Below the pieces are notes generated by a model. The model searched no databases. It had not been told where the DNA came from and saw only the letters and a program-made list of their open reading frames with translations. Positions 44,330-54,394 of a stretch of 64,000 nt of DNA are shown piece after piece. The translations under genes were made by a program, and so were the position numbers. Source of the DNA: an uncultured Muribaculaceae bacterium (GTDB taxonomy: Bacteria > Bacteroidota > Bacteroidia > Bacteroidales > Muribaculaceae); contig CALUMG010000012.1 in assembly GCA_944321705.1 (NCBI GenBank), positions 27,486 to 91,485 of the forward strand, in the 5' to 3' direction. The stretch's first letter is position 1, and every line of letters begins with the position of its first letter.

Positions 44330-45037
44330 TTATACCATGCCAAGCTCCACCATCGCGAGGAATCGCACGAGGTGGATTTGTCGCTTGATGCGCGATGGCT
44401 GCTTGATGAGGCGGTAGGCAAATTCAAGATTATGGTCGATCCACCATCGCGGTGCGCGCTTCACGTTGCCCGTGTACACGTCGAAGCTGCCGCCGAGTCC
44501 TTGGTAGATGGCCGGATGACGCTCAAACATTTCTTCCATCAGCAATTCCTGCTTTGGCGAACCCATTGCGACGAACACTACGTCGGGTTTCAGTGTGGCA
44601 ATGTCGTCGAGCAACCGGCGTTTTTCGTCGTCAGTCTTGATGTAGCCGTTGCGGTATCCGGCGATGTCGATGCCGGGGTATTCGTGTTTCAGCTTTTCGA
44701 CCGTGGCTTCAATTACTTCCTGCTTGCTGCCCACGAGGTAGAAGCGTTTCCCGTCGCGGTAGAGCGAATTGATGATTTTAAGCCACAACTCGCATCCGGG
44801 CAGCTTTACCACATCCTTGTAGCCATGCTTGCGAAGTGCCATGACTGCGCCTATGCCGTCGCAGTAGCCTATGTTGCGGTTTATGATGTCGCGAGTCTGT
44901 GGAGTGGCGTGCAGGATTTTTTCGGCGTTTATGGCCACCAGTATTCCTTTGCGTCCCGTCACATAGTCGAGCAATTGCCCGAAAGACGAGAAAGGGTGCA
45001 CTTTCACACCCCTCAAATCAACTCTGTCGTCTTGCAT
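44330..45037 (-). CDS. wecG: WecG/TagA/CpsF-family glycosyltransferase
   Basis: Transfers a ManNAc-type sugar from UDP to a lipid-linked GlcNAc. 235 residues, with the family blocks DGIGAVMALRKHGYKDVVKLPGC, FYLVGSKQEVIEATVEKL and VFVAMGSPKQELLMEEMFE (the SPKQE active-site segment). Together with wecB and wecC at the other end of the operon it makes a ManNAcA module, as in enterobacterial common antigen synthesis. Last gene of the capsule operon. It overlaps the previous gene by 25 bases. Confidence 0.9.
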   Translation of the reverse strand: MQDDRVDLRGVKVHPFSSFGQLLDYVTGRKGILVAINAEKILHATPQTRDIINRNIGYCDGIGAVMALRKHGYKDVVKLPGCELWLKIINSLYRDGKRFYLVGSKQEVIEATVEKLKHEYPGIDIAGYRNGYIKTDDEKRRLLDDIATLKPDVVFVAMGSPKQELLMEEMFERHPAIYQGLGGSFDVYTGNVKRAPRWWIDHNLEFAYRLIKQPSRIKRQIHLVRFLAMVELGMV

Positions 45038-46221
45038 GTCGATAAAATATAATAACTTAAAGCATTAAACATAAAGGCATTGCTCCATCTCATATAAGGG
45101 ATTCGAGTGTTCATGCCTTGTTTCAATTGGTAGTAAAAATATCCTTTTTTATCCTGCATATTTTCGATTGTCCATTCTAAAACTTTGTCGACAAGTTGTT
45201 TGTAATCATTAAATTTGTGAAGCCTTGCTAACGTGACGAACAACTGCCCCGGACAGTGGATGTCGATTGGATATTTTCTGTTATGATAATATTTTGGGCA
45301 GCCATCCTGTTCAAAAAAGTTCTTGATGTAAAAATCAAATCCTTTTTCGATATTTTCATGGAAAGATATATCGCCGGTTAGTTCTTCATAGGCAATCAAC
45401 CCATCGAGGTTGTAACCTGTATGGAAACTGTCGATCCATGATTGCACCGGTAGCATGCCATACACCCACGAGCCGTCAGCTTTTTGCGCGTTGCAACATG
45501 CGAATACAGATTGTCGCGCCGCTGTTTTATAAGATTCGTTTCCTGTGTAATGGTAGCAGAAACTTAGTAATCGGCTGCCGAGCAATGATGCATTGAAAAC
45601 GGTGTCATTCCCTTTTAATGGGCTGTAAGAGAATAAGAAGCCGTCGTTATAGGATGCACGATGTAGGTCTTTTAATACAAATTCGGCCGATGACAGTGCC
45701 ACGTCAAGATATTTTTGATTCTTTGTTATTTCAAAAGCATCCATTAGCGCGGTTGCACAAAAATTTGTGGCAACTACTGTTGGGGTGAATTTCGGAAATA
45801 AAAATAGCCTACGGGCTTGCCAGTCGAAATTATAACCCCAGCAAGCTCCGCTGTAATTCCCTTTTGACTGCAATGAAATGAGCAAGTCGGCAAGCCGGGT
45901 GATTTGTGTTTTCAATGTCGTTTTATCACCTAATTTTTCTCCTAAGGCCGGATTCATGCATACGGCGTTGTAAAGATTGCAATATCCTTGCAGGAACAAC
46001 CCTATGCCTTTGGAATTATATTCTTTGGGTACTAATGCCAAACGCCTGAGGTTGACAGGACAACGCTTGAATCCTTGAATCATCACGAGACGGCATAATG
46101 CCGAGTGCTTGAAGAAAGGCAACGCTTGAAAAATGCGTGAATTAAGGCCGTCATACGGATCCCATCCCTTGAACCCCTCCGCCTCGCAATAGTCTTTAAG
46201 TTTAATGAAATTGGTTATCAC
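45013..46221 (-). CDS. (Alpha/alpha)6-barrel protein of the capsule locus
   Basis: 402 residues with repeated helical hairpins and aromatic-rich loops (GACWGYNFDWQARRLFLFPKF, WIDSFHTGYNLDGLIAYEEL, YHNRKYPIDIHCPGQLFVTLARL), which fits an alpha/alpha toroid as in glucuronyl hydrolases, uronate epimerase C-domains or lyase-like enzymes. Such proteins are common in Bacteroidales capsule loci and are often mislabelled delta-aminolevulinic acid dehydratase. No signal peptide. Enzyme activity is unknown. It overlaps the upstream glycosyltransferase by 4 bases and wecG by 25. Confidence 0.65.
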   Translation of the reverse strand: MITNFIKLKDYCEAEGFKGWDPYDGLNSRIFQALPFFKHSALCRLVMIQGFKRCPVNLRRLALVPKEYNSKGIGLFLQGYCNLYNAVCMNPALGEKLGDKTTLKTQITRLADLLISLQSKGNYSGACWGYNFDWQARRLFLFPKFTPTVVATNFCATALMDAFEITKNQKYLDVALSSAEFVLKDLHRASYNDGFLFSYSPLKGNDTVFNASLLGSRLLSFCYHYTGNESYKTAARQSVFACCNAQKADGSWVYGMLPVQSWIDSFHTGYNLDGLIAYEELTGDISFHENIEKGFDFYIKNFFEQDGCPKYYHNRKYPIDIHCPGQLFVTLARLHKFNDYKQLVDKVLEWTIENMQDKKGYFYYQLKQGMNTRIPYMRWSNAFMFNALSYYILSTCKTTELI

Positions 46222-47321
46222 AGGATTATCTTATTTATCGAATTTATTAACTCTTCTGGAGAATCTATAAGTATTTTATGATTTACTTTGCTTAAAGCTA
46301 AGGAAATTTGATTTAAATGTTCAGAATTCAGCCCTTTTATGTATTGGATTATAGATTCATCATTACTTGCGTCTATGCTGTCACCTGCATTGTATTTCTT
46401 TACTTTAGTTGCAAGGAATGTCTCTGAACTTACAACAATAGGAGTCTCGAAAAATATGGATTCATAAAGTTTATTAGGTTCTGCAATTTTGACATTTCCA
46501 GAAGTAGTGTCGTAACAAACAACGCTTATATCAATATTGTTGTAGATTGCAGGTAGATCTACAGGATTTTTAAATGCCCCATGAAAATATATATTTTTAT
46601 AAGAGGTAACCTCATTGTCAATGTATTCAGGCCTTTCTGCATCTCCATAAAAATGAAATTCATGTTGTGGAAAATGTTTCCCAACGACTTTGGCAAAACG
46701 AATAATTGTATTCGGGTATCTGATTAATCCAATAAATCCGAATTTAATTTTATTAATGTCAATGTTTTTCTTTACAACCGCTTTTTTCTTTGAAGAATCG
46801 AAATATTGATTTAACTTGTTTGGAAGAAGAATAATTTGTTTTGGAACGGTTTTATTTTTAAAGATGTAATCTATAAAACCTTCAGAAGTAAAAATGGTTA
46901 ATAACGATTTACGGATAATATGACGGTCAATGCGTAGCAGGAAATTTCTGAATAATTTAGATTTTATTCTGGCAGCAGAAACATCGGCTTCTTCATATAT
47001 GTAATTTCTACAACCCAAGACGTAAGCTATTGTTGCTATTTCGTAGCCAAAGAAATAAAATATACTCGACTTTTTGTTTTCTTGAAGAATCCTTTTAATT
47101 GTTGATTTGAAGAATTTTATTTTTTTGAGTTTGCTGTCAGATTTATCCCGTTTAATAATTTCTTTAATTTTAAAAGGGAGATTATTTAAATTATCTGAAT
47201 ACAATCCGTTATCAAAGCCATATACGACAACAGGTATTCCGTTATTTTGAATAGTGGTAATCCTTTTGATACAACGCGGCTGGGAGAGCTGTTGTACTAT
47301 GAATACAACTGACTTTTTCAT
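46218..47321 (-). CDS. Glycosyltransferase family 4-like protein
   Basis: 367 residues, GT-B fold. The N-terminal half starts MKKSVVFIVQQLSQPRCIKRI; the C-terminal half has FGFIGLIRYPNTIIRFAKVV, FHFYGDAERPEYID and AEPNKLYESIFFETPIVVS, the last equivalent to the nucleotide-binding E-x7-E region. Probably adds one sugar to the capsule repeat unit in the cytoplasm. AT-rich coding. It overlaps the heparinase-like gene by one base and the next gene by 4. Confidence 0.75.
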   Translation of the reverse strand: MKKSVVFIVQQLSQPRCIKRITTIQNNGIPVVVYGFDNGLYSDNLNNLPFKIKEIIKRDKSDSKLKKIKFFKSTIKRILQENKKSSIFYFFGYEIATIAYVLGCRNYIYEEADVSAARIKSKLFRNFLLRIDRHIIRKSLLTIFTSEGFIDYIFKNKTVPKQIILLPNKLNQYFDSSKKKAVVKKNIDINKIKFGFIGLIRYPNTIIRFAKVVGKHFPQHEFHFYGDAERPEYIDNEVTSYKNIYFHGAFKNPVDLPAIYNNIDISVVCYDTTSGNVKIAEPNKLYESIFFETPIVVSSETFLATKVKKYNAGDSIDASNDESIIQYIKGLNSEHLNQISLALSKVNHKILIDSPEELINSINKIIL

Positions 47322-49132
47322 TAAAAACTAAATTTTGTTATTATGTTTTTATTGTTTTTGATTTTTCCTTTGGCAATTATAGCATGAGTGTCAAGTTTAT
47401 TCGCGTAAAAAGGCGAATAACTATCTGCCTCACAATGAACAAAATCAATGTTTTCAAATGTCATTGTTGCTATTATATTATTCTGATAATATAAATTTAT
47501 AATGGTTGAATTTTTTTCGATTTCGGGTATTATATATTCCGACAGTAAGAATCTAAGTGTAAACTCTTTCCCCTCGAAATAAGAAATGGAATCGATTATT
47601 TCAAGTTCATGGAGAGAATAATGTATTTTACGGATATGTATAATGTCAGAGTATCTAATACTTGCAGAAAAAATGCATGAATTGTGTATATCAGAATGTG
47701 AGAACTTTGATTCAGGATAAATATAGAATCCTTTCCCATCAAATGATGCCATCTCGATATTGTCTACAGTTATTGTGTTGTGTGATTTGATGGATACATC
47801 ATTAAATCTCTGTTTTTTATCAGAATTGTATAGGTAGCTTCCTTTATCAACAAATATTGGAATCCCCTTGATACTCATTAGGATTGCCAACAAATCACAA
47901 TGAGCATGAGCTGCCGCTCCTTCTCTGAAATAATTAAATCTTCCGTGACGGATAAATAGGGATATTTGGTTTGAATCGTTTGATTGCCACAGGAATTGGC
48001 CATTATTATTGTACCTATTGAGATTTGTTGATGTGTTTTTATTCAGGTAGATTTGGTGATATTTTAAAAGGGGAGAAATGTCCGATATATTGTTTTTAAA
48101 TGCAATTAATACACTTGCTCCGTCATTGTCTCCAAAATTTAAATGGCTGTCAATTCTGAAAAGGTCGGAAACATATCCAATAAGAGGCTTTAAATAATCA
48201 CGAGTTTTTGTATGCAGATTTGCCGCATTTTCAAAAATATCAAGCATAACAAGAAACTCGCAAACTAATCGAGAATAATTCGCAGACTGTTCGAGATAAA
48301 TACCGTTAGGGGAAATTAATTTGTCCAATGTGTCATATAGCCATTTATATTCTGATTTTAGGTTTAATGACTTGTTTTTGTTGGATATAATTGCTTTCCA
48401 TAAACGAATTATAATCAATCCAACCATTTCTCCTATGACATGATTCGCACCATTCCCTGTCTTAAACCATTTTGGCGTTGAAAATTTTGATATTTGTCTT
48501 TCCGATAACAATAATATTTTATGTATTGTTGGATATATGTTAGTTATAAAATATTTGTTCTCAGAACAAATGATCGATATACTGATTAGGTTTATTGCAC
48601 GGAAAGCAACATCCATTATAATTTTATTTGCAACACTTCGTTCATAATGAACTTCAGAACACCATGAAGCTATTTCTTGCTCGATATAGCTTATGTATTT
48701 TTGTTGTTTGGTTTTGTGGTAGGCGGTAGCTACGGTGACTAAATGATTCAACTTGTTAGTTTCTAATACGAATTTTACATCGCCATATCCATTTAGTTTT
48801 GTGCTACTTGATGCAAAAAAATCGTGAGCGGGCCATAAATTACCTGATATTGGATCTTTTAACCAATTTTGCTTTAGATACCACTTGTTGAACAGTTCTA
48901 TTTCTCCGTCAACAATTTTATCTGCCTTTGGCATATCTGGTTTTATAAATATGTCATAGATTGGTTTTAGTGTTGGGATTTTAGGTATTGTTAAGGGTTT
49001 GAATCTTTCATATTCACGACCAGACAATATGATAGATTCAAGCTTTAATTTAGTTCTCAACATCGTTTTATGAAACCCGATATTGATTAATTCGGCAAGA
49101 GAATATTGTTTTAATTTCTTTAAAGAAGCCAT
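47321..49132 (-). CDS. Heparinase II/III-family polysaccharide lyase-like protein
   Basis: 603 residues: an N-terminal alpha/alpha domain (residues about 60-370, with FKTGNGANHVIGEMVGLIII and YLEQSANYSRLVCEFLVML) and a C-terminal beta-sandwich beginning FFREGAAAHAHCDLLAILMS, where the His/Tyr-rich catalytic face of heparinase II/III lies (GSYLYNS, SHNTITVDN). Lyases of this family cut uronate-containing chains. wecC in the same operon makes a uronate sugar, so it may act on the capsule itself. No signal peptide is obvious, so location is uncertain. Confidence 0.82.
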   Translation of the reverse strand: MASLKKLKQYSLAELINIGFHKTMLRTKLKLESIILSGREYERFKPLTIPKIPTLKPIYDIFIKPDMPKADKIVDGEIELFNKWYLKQNWLKDPISGNLWPAHDFFASSSTKLNGYGDVKFVLETNKLNHLVTVATAYHKTKQQKYISYIEQEIASWCSEVHYERSVANKIIMDVAFRAINLISISIICSENKYFITNIYPTIHKILLLSERQISKFSTPKWFKTGNGANHVIGEMVGLIIIRLWKAIISNKNKSLNLKSEYKWLYDTLDKLISPNGIYLEQSANYSRLVCEFLVMLDIFENAANLHTKTRDYLKPLIGYVSDLFRIDSHLNFGDNDGASVLIAFKNNISDISPLLKYHQIYLNKNTSTNLNRYNNNGQFLWQSNDSNQISLFIRHGRFNYFREGAAAHAHCDLLAILMSIKGIPIFVDKGSYLYNSDKKQRFNDVSIKSHNTITVDNIEMASFDGKGFYIYPESKFSHSDIHNSCIFSASIRYSDIIHIRKIHYSLHELEIIDSISYFEGKEFTLRFLLSEYIIPEIEKNSTIINLYYQNNIIATMTFENIDFVHCEADSYSPFYANKLDTHAIIAKGKIKNNKNIITKFSF

Positions 49133-49633
49133 TTAATCGTTTTTTCGTGTATCTACCATATATGGTTTCCAACCTTCCTTGTATTTGGGATTCTCAAAAG
49201 GATTATATGGCAAATCTGTTGTGTATCCGATTATTTTTGCAGGAACTCCAGCTATGATGGCATATTTAGGTACGCTCTTAGTGACGACACAATTTGCTGC
49301 TATCATTGTGTTGTCCTCTACAATAACTGGACCGACTATTTTTACACCATGACTTATATATACATTATTTCCAATTTTGGGCAGTTCTTTATATGGGAAT
49401 GATCGCATCATTACGCATCCTGTCCCTATCGTGCAATTATCTCCGATGGATTTTGCGTTTAGGTTCAAGCACATTCCTCCAGCAGCAAATTTTGTCCCTT
49501 TCCCAATTGGTATTGAGTAAGGAATTTTTACTGCAAATAGAATGGTGTTCAGTTTACTTAGAATTTTAGGGAAAATAGGAATTTTATGTAAGTAGAACCA
49601 TCTACTGAGTCTGTAAATTTTTAAAGCATTCAT
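49133..49633 (-). CDS. Serine-acetyltransferase-like hexapeptide acyltransferase
   Basis: 166 residues from ATG 49633, five bases after the upstream glycosyltransferase stop; the frame to 49675 would overlap it and is not preferred. Left-handed beta-helix repeats: IPIGKGTKFAAGGMCLNLNAKSIGDNCTIGTGCVMM, continuing ISHGVKIVGPVIVEDNTMIAANCVVTKSVPKYAIIAGVPAKII (pieces of one region). Similar to CysE-like transferases of capsule loci that O- or N-acetylate a sugar. Confidence 0.82.
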   Translation of the reverse strand: MNALKIYRLSRWFYLHKIPIFPKILSKLNTILFAVKIPYSIPIGKGTKFAAGGMCLNLNAKSIGDNCTIGTGCVMMRSFPYKELPKIGNNVYISHGVKIVGPVIVEDNTMIAANCVVTKSVPKYAIIAGVPAKIIGYTTDLPYNPFENPKYKEGWKPYMVDTRKND

Positions 49634-49637
49634 AATA

Positions 49638-50684
49638 TCATATATTTTTAAATATTTGTTCCATCTGACGAGCAACTATTGATGCCCAAAAATGTTCTTT
49701 TGCATAGTTGTAATTTGTTAAAGATATTTTTTTTGTTAGAACAGGGTCATTGATAAGTTGTTCGATATATTGCGCATAATCATTAGGGTTTAAACTCTCG
49801 GTGAGCATCCCCATTTCTCCATTTGTAAAAAAATCGGGAATACCTCCAACCGGACGAGTTATTGCAGGTAGTCCGAATGCCATTGCTTCCAATAAAGCTC
49901 CCGGTAAGCCTTCCCCGTGAGTAGTAGGTAGAATAAACAAATCTGCGTCAGAAAATGCTTTGATTAGGTCGTTACCTGAAAGCCGTCCATGAATTGTTAC
50001 GTTTCTTATCTTGTCTTTGTCAATTTGGTGTTTTACTTCATCTAAGGCAGTGCCATCCCCAACAATGCTTAATTTCAGATTAGGATATTTGGGGATTAAT
50101 TTATTGAAAGCATCTATTACGATAAATATGCCTTTTTCTTTTTCTACACGAGATAAGAATAATAATGTTTCTATTTTACCAGTTCTGTTGTCGATGTCAT
50201 AATCTTTTATAAGGCTGTCATCAACTTTTGTCGTGGTAAGGAATATTTTATTTTTAGGGACATATTCAGCAAGTTTATTCTTGAACGATTCAGATAATAA
50301 TATGAATCCGTCACTGGATAATATAAGTCTTGCGTTATGACTTTGTAACATATATTCATAGTCTGCATCCCAACCATGAATGAATACAATTACTTTTTTC
50401 CTGAAAAGTTTCCCTATTTTAATGTAATTGTTTTTGGAAAAGAAACCTTTCTTTAATGAAATATTTATGACAATCTTAGCCGGATTATGCCGAATTAAGG
50501 CATAGATGTATTCCAGTATATTTAAGATTGAAATTATAATATTCCATTTGGATTTAGTTGAGAATTTTGCTGTTTCAAAGTATAAAATATTTTTGCTCCA
50601 ATATTTTTGCAATCCTCTATAATGACCAGATACACCACCTATTAAATTAATTGGTGGTATCAATATCAATATTCTGTCTGACAT
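49638..50684 (-). CDS. Glycosyltransferase, family 4
   Basis: 348 residues, GT-B. MSDRILILIPPINLIGGVSGH at the N-terminus, TLLFLSRVEKEKGIFIVIDAF, LSIVGDGTALDEVK, and the donor-binding E-x7-E block THGEGLPGALLEAMAFGLP followed by PVGGIPDF, all typical of GT4. Acts on the cytoplasmic face during repeat-unit assembly. Gap to the next gene is 2 bases. Confidence 0.9.
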   Translation of the reverse strand: MSDRILILIPPINLIGGVSGHYRGLQKYWSKNILYFETAKFSTKSKWNIIISILNILEYIYALIRHNPAKIVINISLKKGFFSKNNYIKIGKLFRKKVIVFIHGWDADYEYMLQSHNARLILSSDGFILLSESFKNKLAEYVPKNKIFLTTTKVDDSLIKDYDIDNRTGKIETLLFLSRVEKEKGIFIVIDAFNKLIPKYPNLKLSIVGDGTALDEVKHQIDKDKIRNVTIHGRLSGNDLIKAFSDADLFILPTTHGEGLPGALLEAMAFGLPAITRPVGGIPDFFTNGEMGMLTESLNPNDYAQYIEQLINDPVLTKKISLTNYNYAKEHFWASIVARQMEQIFKNI

Positions 50685-50686
50685 AG

Positions 50687-51772
50687 TTAAAGTATATTTT
50701 TGTAAAAAAATATGACATTCGAGTAATTATAATTTTTTTCGTAGTTGTCGTATGCGTTTGTTGTCATATTATATCGCAATTTGTCGTTGGATAAATATTT
50801 GCAAATCATATTTTTCAATTCATGTGAATTTTTCACAGGGAACATCAGGCATTCTTTGTCCCGTGTCACGGTGTCTTTTATCCCTTGTACATTAGAAGCA
50901 ATAATTGGAATTTTATGGAACATGGCCTCCAATAATGATACTGAGGTGCCTTCAAAATCAGAGCTGATTACATATATGTCGGAGAGTTCAAAAATTTCAT
51001 TAATACGTTCTTTAGGCACATTACCAAGAAATTTCACTCTATCCAGCAAGTTGTGGTCAGATGCAAATTGTTGTAGTTCCGACTTTTTTTGGCCATCTCC
51101 TGCATATACAATATATGGATCGTATTGTTTTAATTCGTCGTTATCAAATAATAGTAGACTTTGCAACAACGTGTCGGGATTTTTCATGTCTTTTAGAGAA
51201 CCCACCATGCATATTACAGATGCGTCTTGGGGTATATTATATTCTGAGCGCAGAGTACCTTTGCTTTTGTTTGACTTTTGAAATGGTACTAATGGATAGC
51301 AAATGTCACAATTAATACCGTATAGTGCATCGTATTTTTCTTTTATGTCTTTTGAAACAGCAATGACTTTTTTAGCGGAAGAAAAGAAATTACGATAAAC
51401 TTTTTTGTGTGTAGTTATTGGATTCTTGCCATAATGAATTACGGCAACATAATCTATTTTAGTTATTTTGTGTATGACGGTGTATAGTAACCATGCAATC
51501 CAATGGTCAAGTGAAAATGAGTACACAACTGTTCGTATCTTTTTGTGGGTAATTAAGAAGTACAATACTTGTAATGGCTCAAAAATTAGCGACGGGCGTA
51601 TATTTTTCAGCTTGTAAAAATGTACATAATCATAATTTAAAGGGCAATAGGAGGAGTATGAAATATCATAGTATGGAGATAAATATTTAATTAGATAATA
51701 GTTAAATATTTCCATGCCACCTGTACGATATGGGTATATACCCTTTCTAAGTACAAAATGTATTTTATTCAT
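50687..51772 (-). CDS. Glycosyltransferase, family 4
   Basis: 361 residues. GMEIFNYYLIKYLSPYYDI near the N-terminus (usual GG.E in GT4), VAVIHYGKN, VICMVGSLKDMKNPDTLLQSLLLF, VYAGDGQKKSELQQFA and SSDFEGTSVSLLEAMFHKIP with the E-x7-E pair. Overlaps the polymerase gene by 8 bases. Confidence 0.9.
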   Translation of the reverse strand: MNKIHFVLRKGIYPYRTGGMEIFNYYLIKYLSPYYDISYSSYCPLNYDYVHFYKLKNIRPSLIFEPLQVLYFLITHKKIRTVVYSFSLDHWIAWLLYTVIHKITKIDYVAVIHYGKNPITTHKKVYRNFFSSAKKVIAVSKDIKEKYDALYGINCDICYPLVPFQKSNKSKGTLRSEYNIPQDASVICMVGSLKDMKNPDTLLQSLLLFDNDELKQYDPYIVYAGDGQKKSELQQFASDHNLLDRVKFLGNVPKERINEIFELSDIYVISSDFEGTSVSLLEAMFHKIPIIASNVQGIKDTVTRDKECLMFPVKNSHELKNMICKYLSNDKLRYNMTTNAYDNYEKNYNYSNVIFFYKNIL

Positions 51773-52916
51773 GAGAAAACTGCGATTTTGGCCGAAACGA
51801 AAACAAAAAACAAAATATTAGCGAGGTAGTCGGATTATATATCCAAGATAAGGTCATAAAAGACATTAGCAGAATTATGAAAATCGCAAAAAATAGTCGT
51901 TTATTTTGTGCATGCAAACCATGTCGAAAAACTTTATAAAGCAAAAATAACAGGATGATGAATCCGATGATACCACATTCAATTATCGTTTTAATAAACA
52001 CATTGTGTGGTTCAAGATGAAATATTGACAATTTTGCAAATGTGTTTATCCCAGATCCAAATATTTTATTAGTCAATGAGGCTTCTTCCCAAATTCTATA
52101 CGCATCAGCCCATATGTATGACCGCCCGGATAGGCCATCTTTATCTCCAACATCGGCTCGGGATTCTCCTAAACTTAATAACCTTTCAGATGCATTTTCA
52201 CTTACATATGTGTTTAATACAAATATGCCAACAATGCATATAATTGAAATAAGAAATAACCTTTTTATTTTTGACCCTGTGCCAGTGAATAGATATATAA
52301 TCATTAAGGTACACAGACATAAAAACCCGGTTCTGGATCCAGTAGATAAAATTGCAAAAAGGTACAATGGAATTAAAGCAAGACGTATTTTATTTTTGAA
52401 TAGATCAGTGAAAATAATCATTGACAGCGCAATATTGATTAGTACTGAGAATTCGTTTGGGTCTATACCGGCTACAGTGTAACGAGTACCTTCTACTTCT
52501 ATTGGATTAAGTGAGGGGATTGCATAATATAGGACTAAAACCAGACATGCAGTAGTCGCACCATAAATGTAGGCTTTTAGCATTTTCTGGAATTGTACAT
52601 TGCTGACATTTATGGTATAACATAATAAACATATTATTAATGCTCCCCCTACAAATGTAAAATATGATGATGATACTCCGTAAGAAGAAATTCCTCGTAT
52701 CAAGTTGATTATTAAGAATGAGAATATTCCTATGATGGGAATTAATTTTTTGGATCTTATTTTATCTATTTGCGTGAGATAAAAGAACATACCTGCTCCG
52801 TATAACATGGTGTCAATACCGTATACAGTTCTAAACAGATTGTTGCGAAACATCGCACTTACAAAAAATATGACAAATAGGATATATCGTGAATATATTT
52901 TATCCCAAAAATTCAT
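51765..52916 (-). CDS. wzy: O-antigen/capsule polymerase-like membrane protein (Wzy-type)
   Basis: 383 residues with about ten to twelve spans. The WaaL/Wzy signature appears as a large loop holding GSRTGFLCLCTLMIIYLF and then a periplasmic stretch GLSGRSYIWADAYRIWEEA followed by GSGINTFAKLSIFHLEPHNVFIKTI. The H in EPHNVF and the Arg in GSGRSY-like loops match the O-antigen ligase family pattern. Polymerisation of repeat units is inferred from the pairing with a flippase. Overlaps wzx by 4 bases. Confidence 0.82.
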   Translation of the reverse strand: MNFWDKIYSRYILFVIFFVSAMFRNNLFRTVYGIDTMLYGAGMFFYLTQIDKIRSKKLIPIIGIFSFLIINLIRGISSYGVSSSYFTFVGGALIICLLCYTINVSNVQFQKMLKAYIYGATTACLVLVLYYAIPSLNPIEVEGTRYTVAGIDPNEFSVLINIALSMIIFTDLFKNKIRLALIPLYLFAILSTGSRTGFLCLCTLMIIYLFTGTGSKIKRLFLISIICIVGIFVLNTYVSENASERLLSLGESRADVGDKDGLSGRSYIWADAYRIWEEASLTNKIFGSGINTFAKLSIFHLEPHNVFIKTIIECGIIGFIILLFLLYKVFRHGLHAQNKRLFFAIFIILLMSFMTLSWIYNPTTSLIFCFLFSFRPKSQFSHE

Positions 52917-54394
52917 TTTGCTATTCTATTTTTGAATGTAGCGAATATTTTAGATACGGAATTTCGGTCGATTAGGAAGATATTATATTTAATTTCCACA
53001 CAGTAAACGATGCATACATATATGATTCCTAATAGAATGCAATAAATTATAGAAAGCTTTGTCAGCATGGAAATAATTACAATAGGAATAATAGGAACGA
53101 CTGATGTTATTAATATTTGCGTAATATTTTTTAATGGGAAGTATTTACGGAAAGGAGTTTTTAGCAAACGCATTTCAATGGCAATTTGAAATATTTTAGG
53201 CAATATGACATTTATCATTGCGCTAATTATAGCTCCATTTATTCCATAATTAATTATTAAAATATATGTTGATGGTATGCAAATAATGGTGGAAGCTAAA
53301 AATGCATACATTGAATATCGAGTTTTACCAATTGCTCGTAATATTGTGCCACTACCTAACATGCCAACTATAAATGTGAGTATGTATAATTGAAAATACG
53401 GAGTTGCATCAAGGTATTTGTCTGTGAATAAAAATTCAATTATTTGTTCGGAAAATAAAAATACAATTAGTATTATTGGGAGGGAAAATGACAAAGTTTT
53501 AACGACAAAACTTTTATACATTTGGATTATACCTTTAGAATCATTTTCTTTGACTGATGCCATGTTTTGAACGTTTACTTGGCAAATAGAGTCGTATATT
53601 TGCATTATTCCAGGAATTCCGAAGAAAGCAATGCTATATGTGGCATATTCTTCTACAGTTAGATATGAGATGCAAACCAATTTGTCTATTCTTGCACAGA
53701 TTGTATTTAAAGCAACAGCTATCCCGAAAGGTATAGAGTACGCAAGTTGTTCTTTTAAGATAAAAACGGAAAATAAATTTCGAGTAATTGGATAATGTTT
53801 ATTTATATAAATAAATAAGAAAAGAACTATAGCTATTTGAAGTATGCTGATAGCAATGAATATGCTTTTTATGGACTTGAAGATAAGCGCAAATGTGATT
53901 ACTAATATTATTTTTAAGATAATATCTGATGGAGGGTATAATGTAGTCGTTATTTTATCCTTTCTTACTACAGGCAGCGTGTTTATTATGTGGCTTGGAA
54001 TAAAAAAGAAAAGACAAATGACGAATATGTACAAATACTGATAAAGATTCTGTCCTAAAAAATATTCTCCAATGACGGGAATAAATAGTATAGAAACTCC
54101 AAAAAATCCCATTACTATGGTTGCCATAAAGGTATTCCATACGACTTGAGTTTGTTCTATACCATGCTTCTTTTCATGAAAATAAAATAAATTGGACGGA
54201 ATTCCAAAACATAGTATGGCACCTAAAAAATTCAATGCTAAGTAGAACTGTGCATACAATCCATAATCAGCTTTTGTCAAAAAGCGAGTGAGAAACATTG
54301 GCATGACAAATTGTGCAGCCATTGCCAAAAGTTTCCCAATCGCAATGTATACAGCAAATTTATTGCTTCTTTCTCCACTCATTGAATCCTGCAC
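52913..54394 (-). CDS. wzx: Polysaccharide flippase (Wzx, MATE/MOP-type)
   Basis: 493 residues, 12-14 predicted spans. N-terminal FAVYIAIGKLLAMAAQFVMP and FLTRFLTKADYGLYAQFYL are the standard start of polysaccharide_synt/MVF family flippases. Moves undecaprenyl-linked repeat units across the inner membrane. AT content is among the highest of the window. The start overlaps the acyltransferase gene by 35 bases (23 if the ATG at 54382 is used). Confidence 0.9.
   Translation of the reverse strand: MQDSMSGERSNKFAVYIAIGKLLAMAAQFVMPMFLTRFLTKADYGLYAQFYLALNFLGAILCFGIPSNLFYFHEKKHGIEQTQVVWNTFMATIVMGFFGVSILFIPVIGEYFLGQNLYQYLYIFVICLFFFIPSHIINTLPVVRKDKITTTLYPPSDIILKIILVITFALIFKSIKSIFIAISILQIAIVLFLFIYINKHYPITRNLFSVFILKEQLAYSIPFGIAVALNTICARIDKLVCISYLTVEEYATYSIAFFGIPGIMQIYDSICQVNVQNMASVKENDSKGIIQMYKSFVVKTLSFSLPIILIVFLFSEQIIEFLFTDKYLDATPYFQLYILTFIVGMLGSGTILRAIGKTRYSMYAFLASTIICIPSTYILIINYGINGAIISAMINVILPKIFQIAIEMRLLKTPFRKYFPLKNITQILITSVVPIIPIVIISMLTKLSIIYCILLGIIYVCIVYCVEIKYNIFLIDRNSVSKIFATFKNRIAK

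Noticed and set aside
44315..45052. Plus-strand open frame of 245 codons opposite wecG
   Set aside because: The SPKQE-type motif and family length support the minus-strand gene; the plus frame is its mirror.
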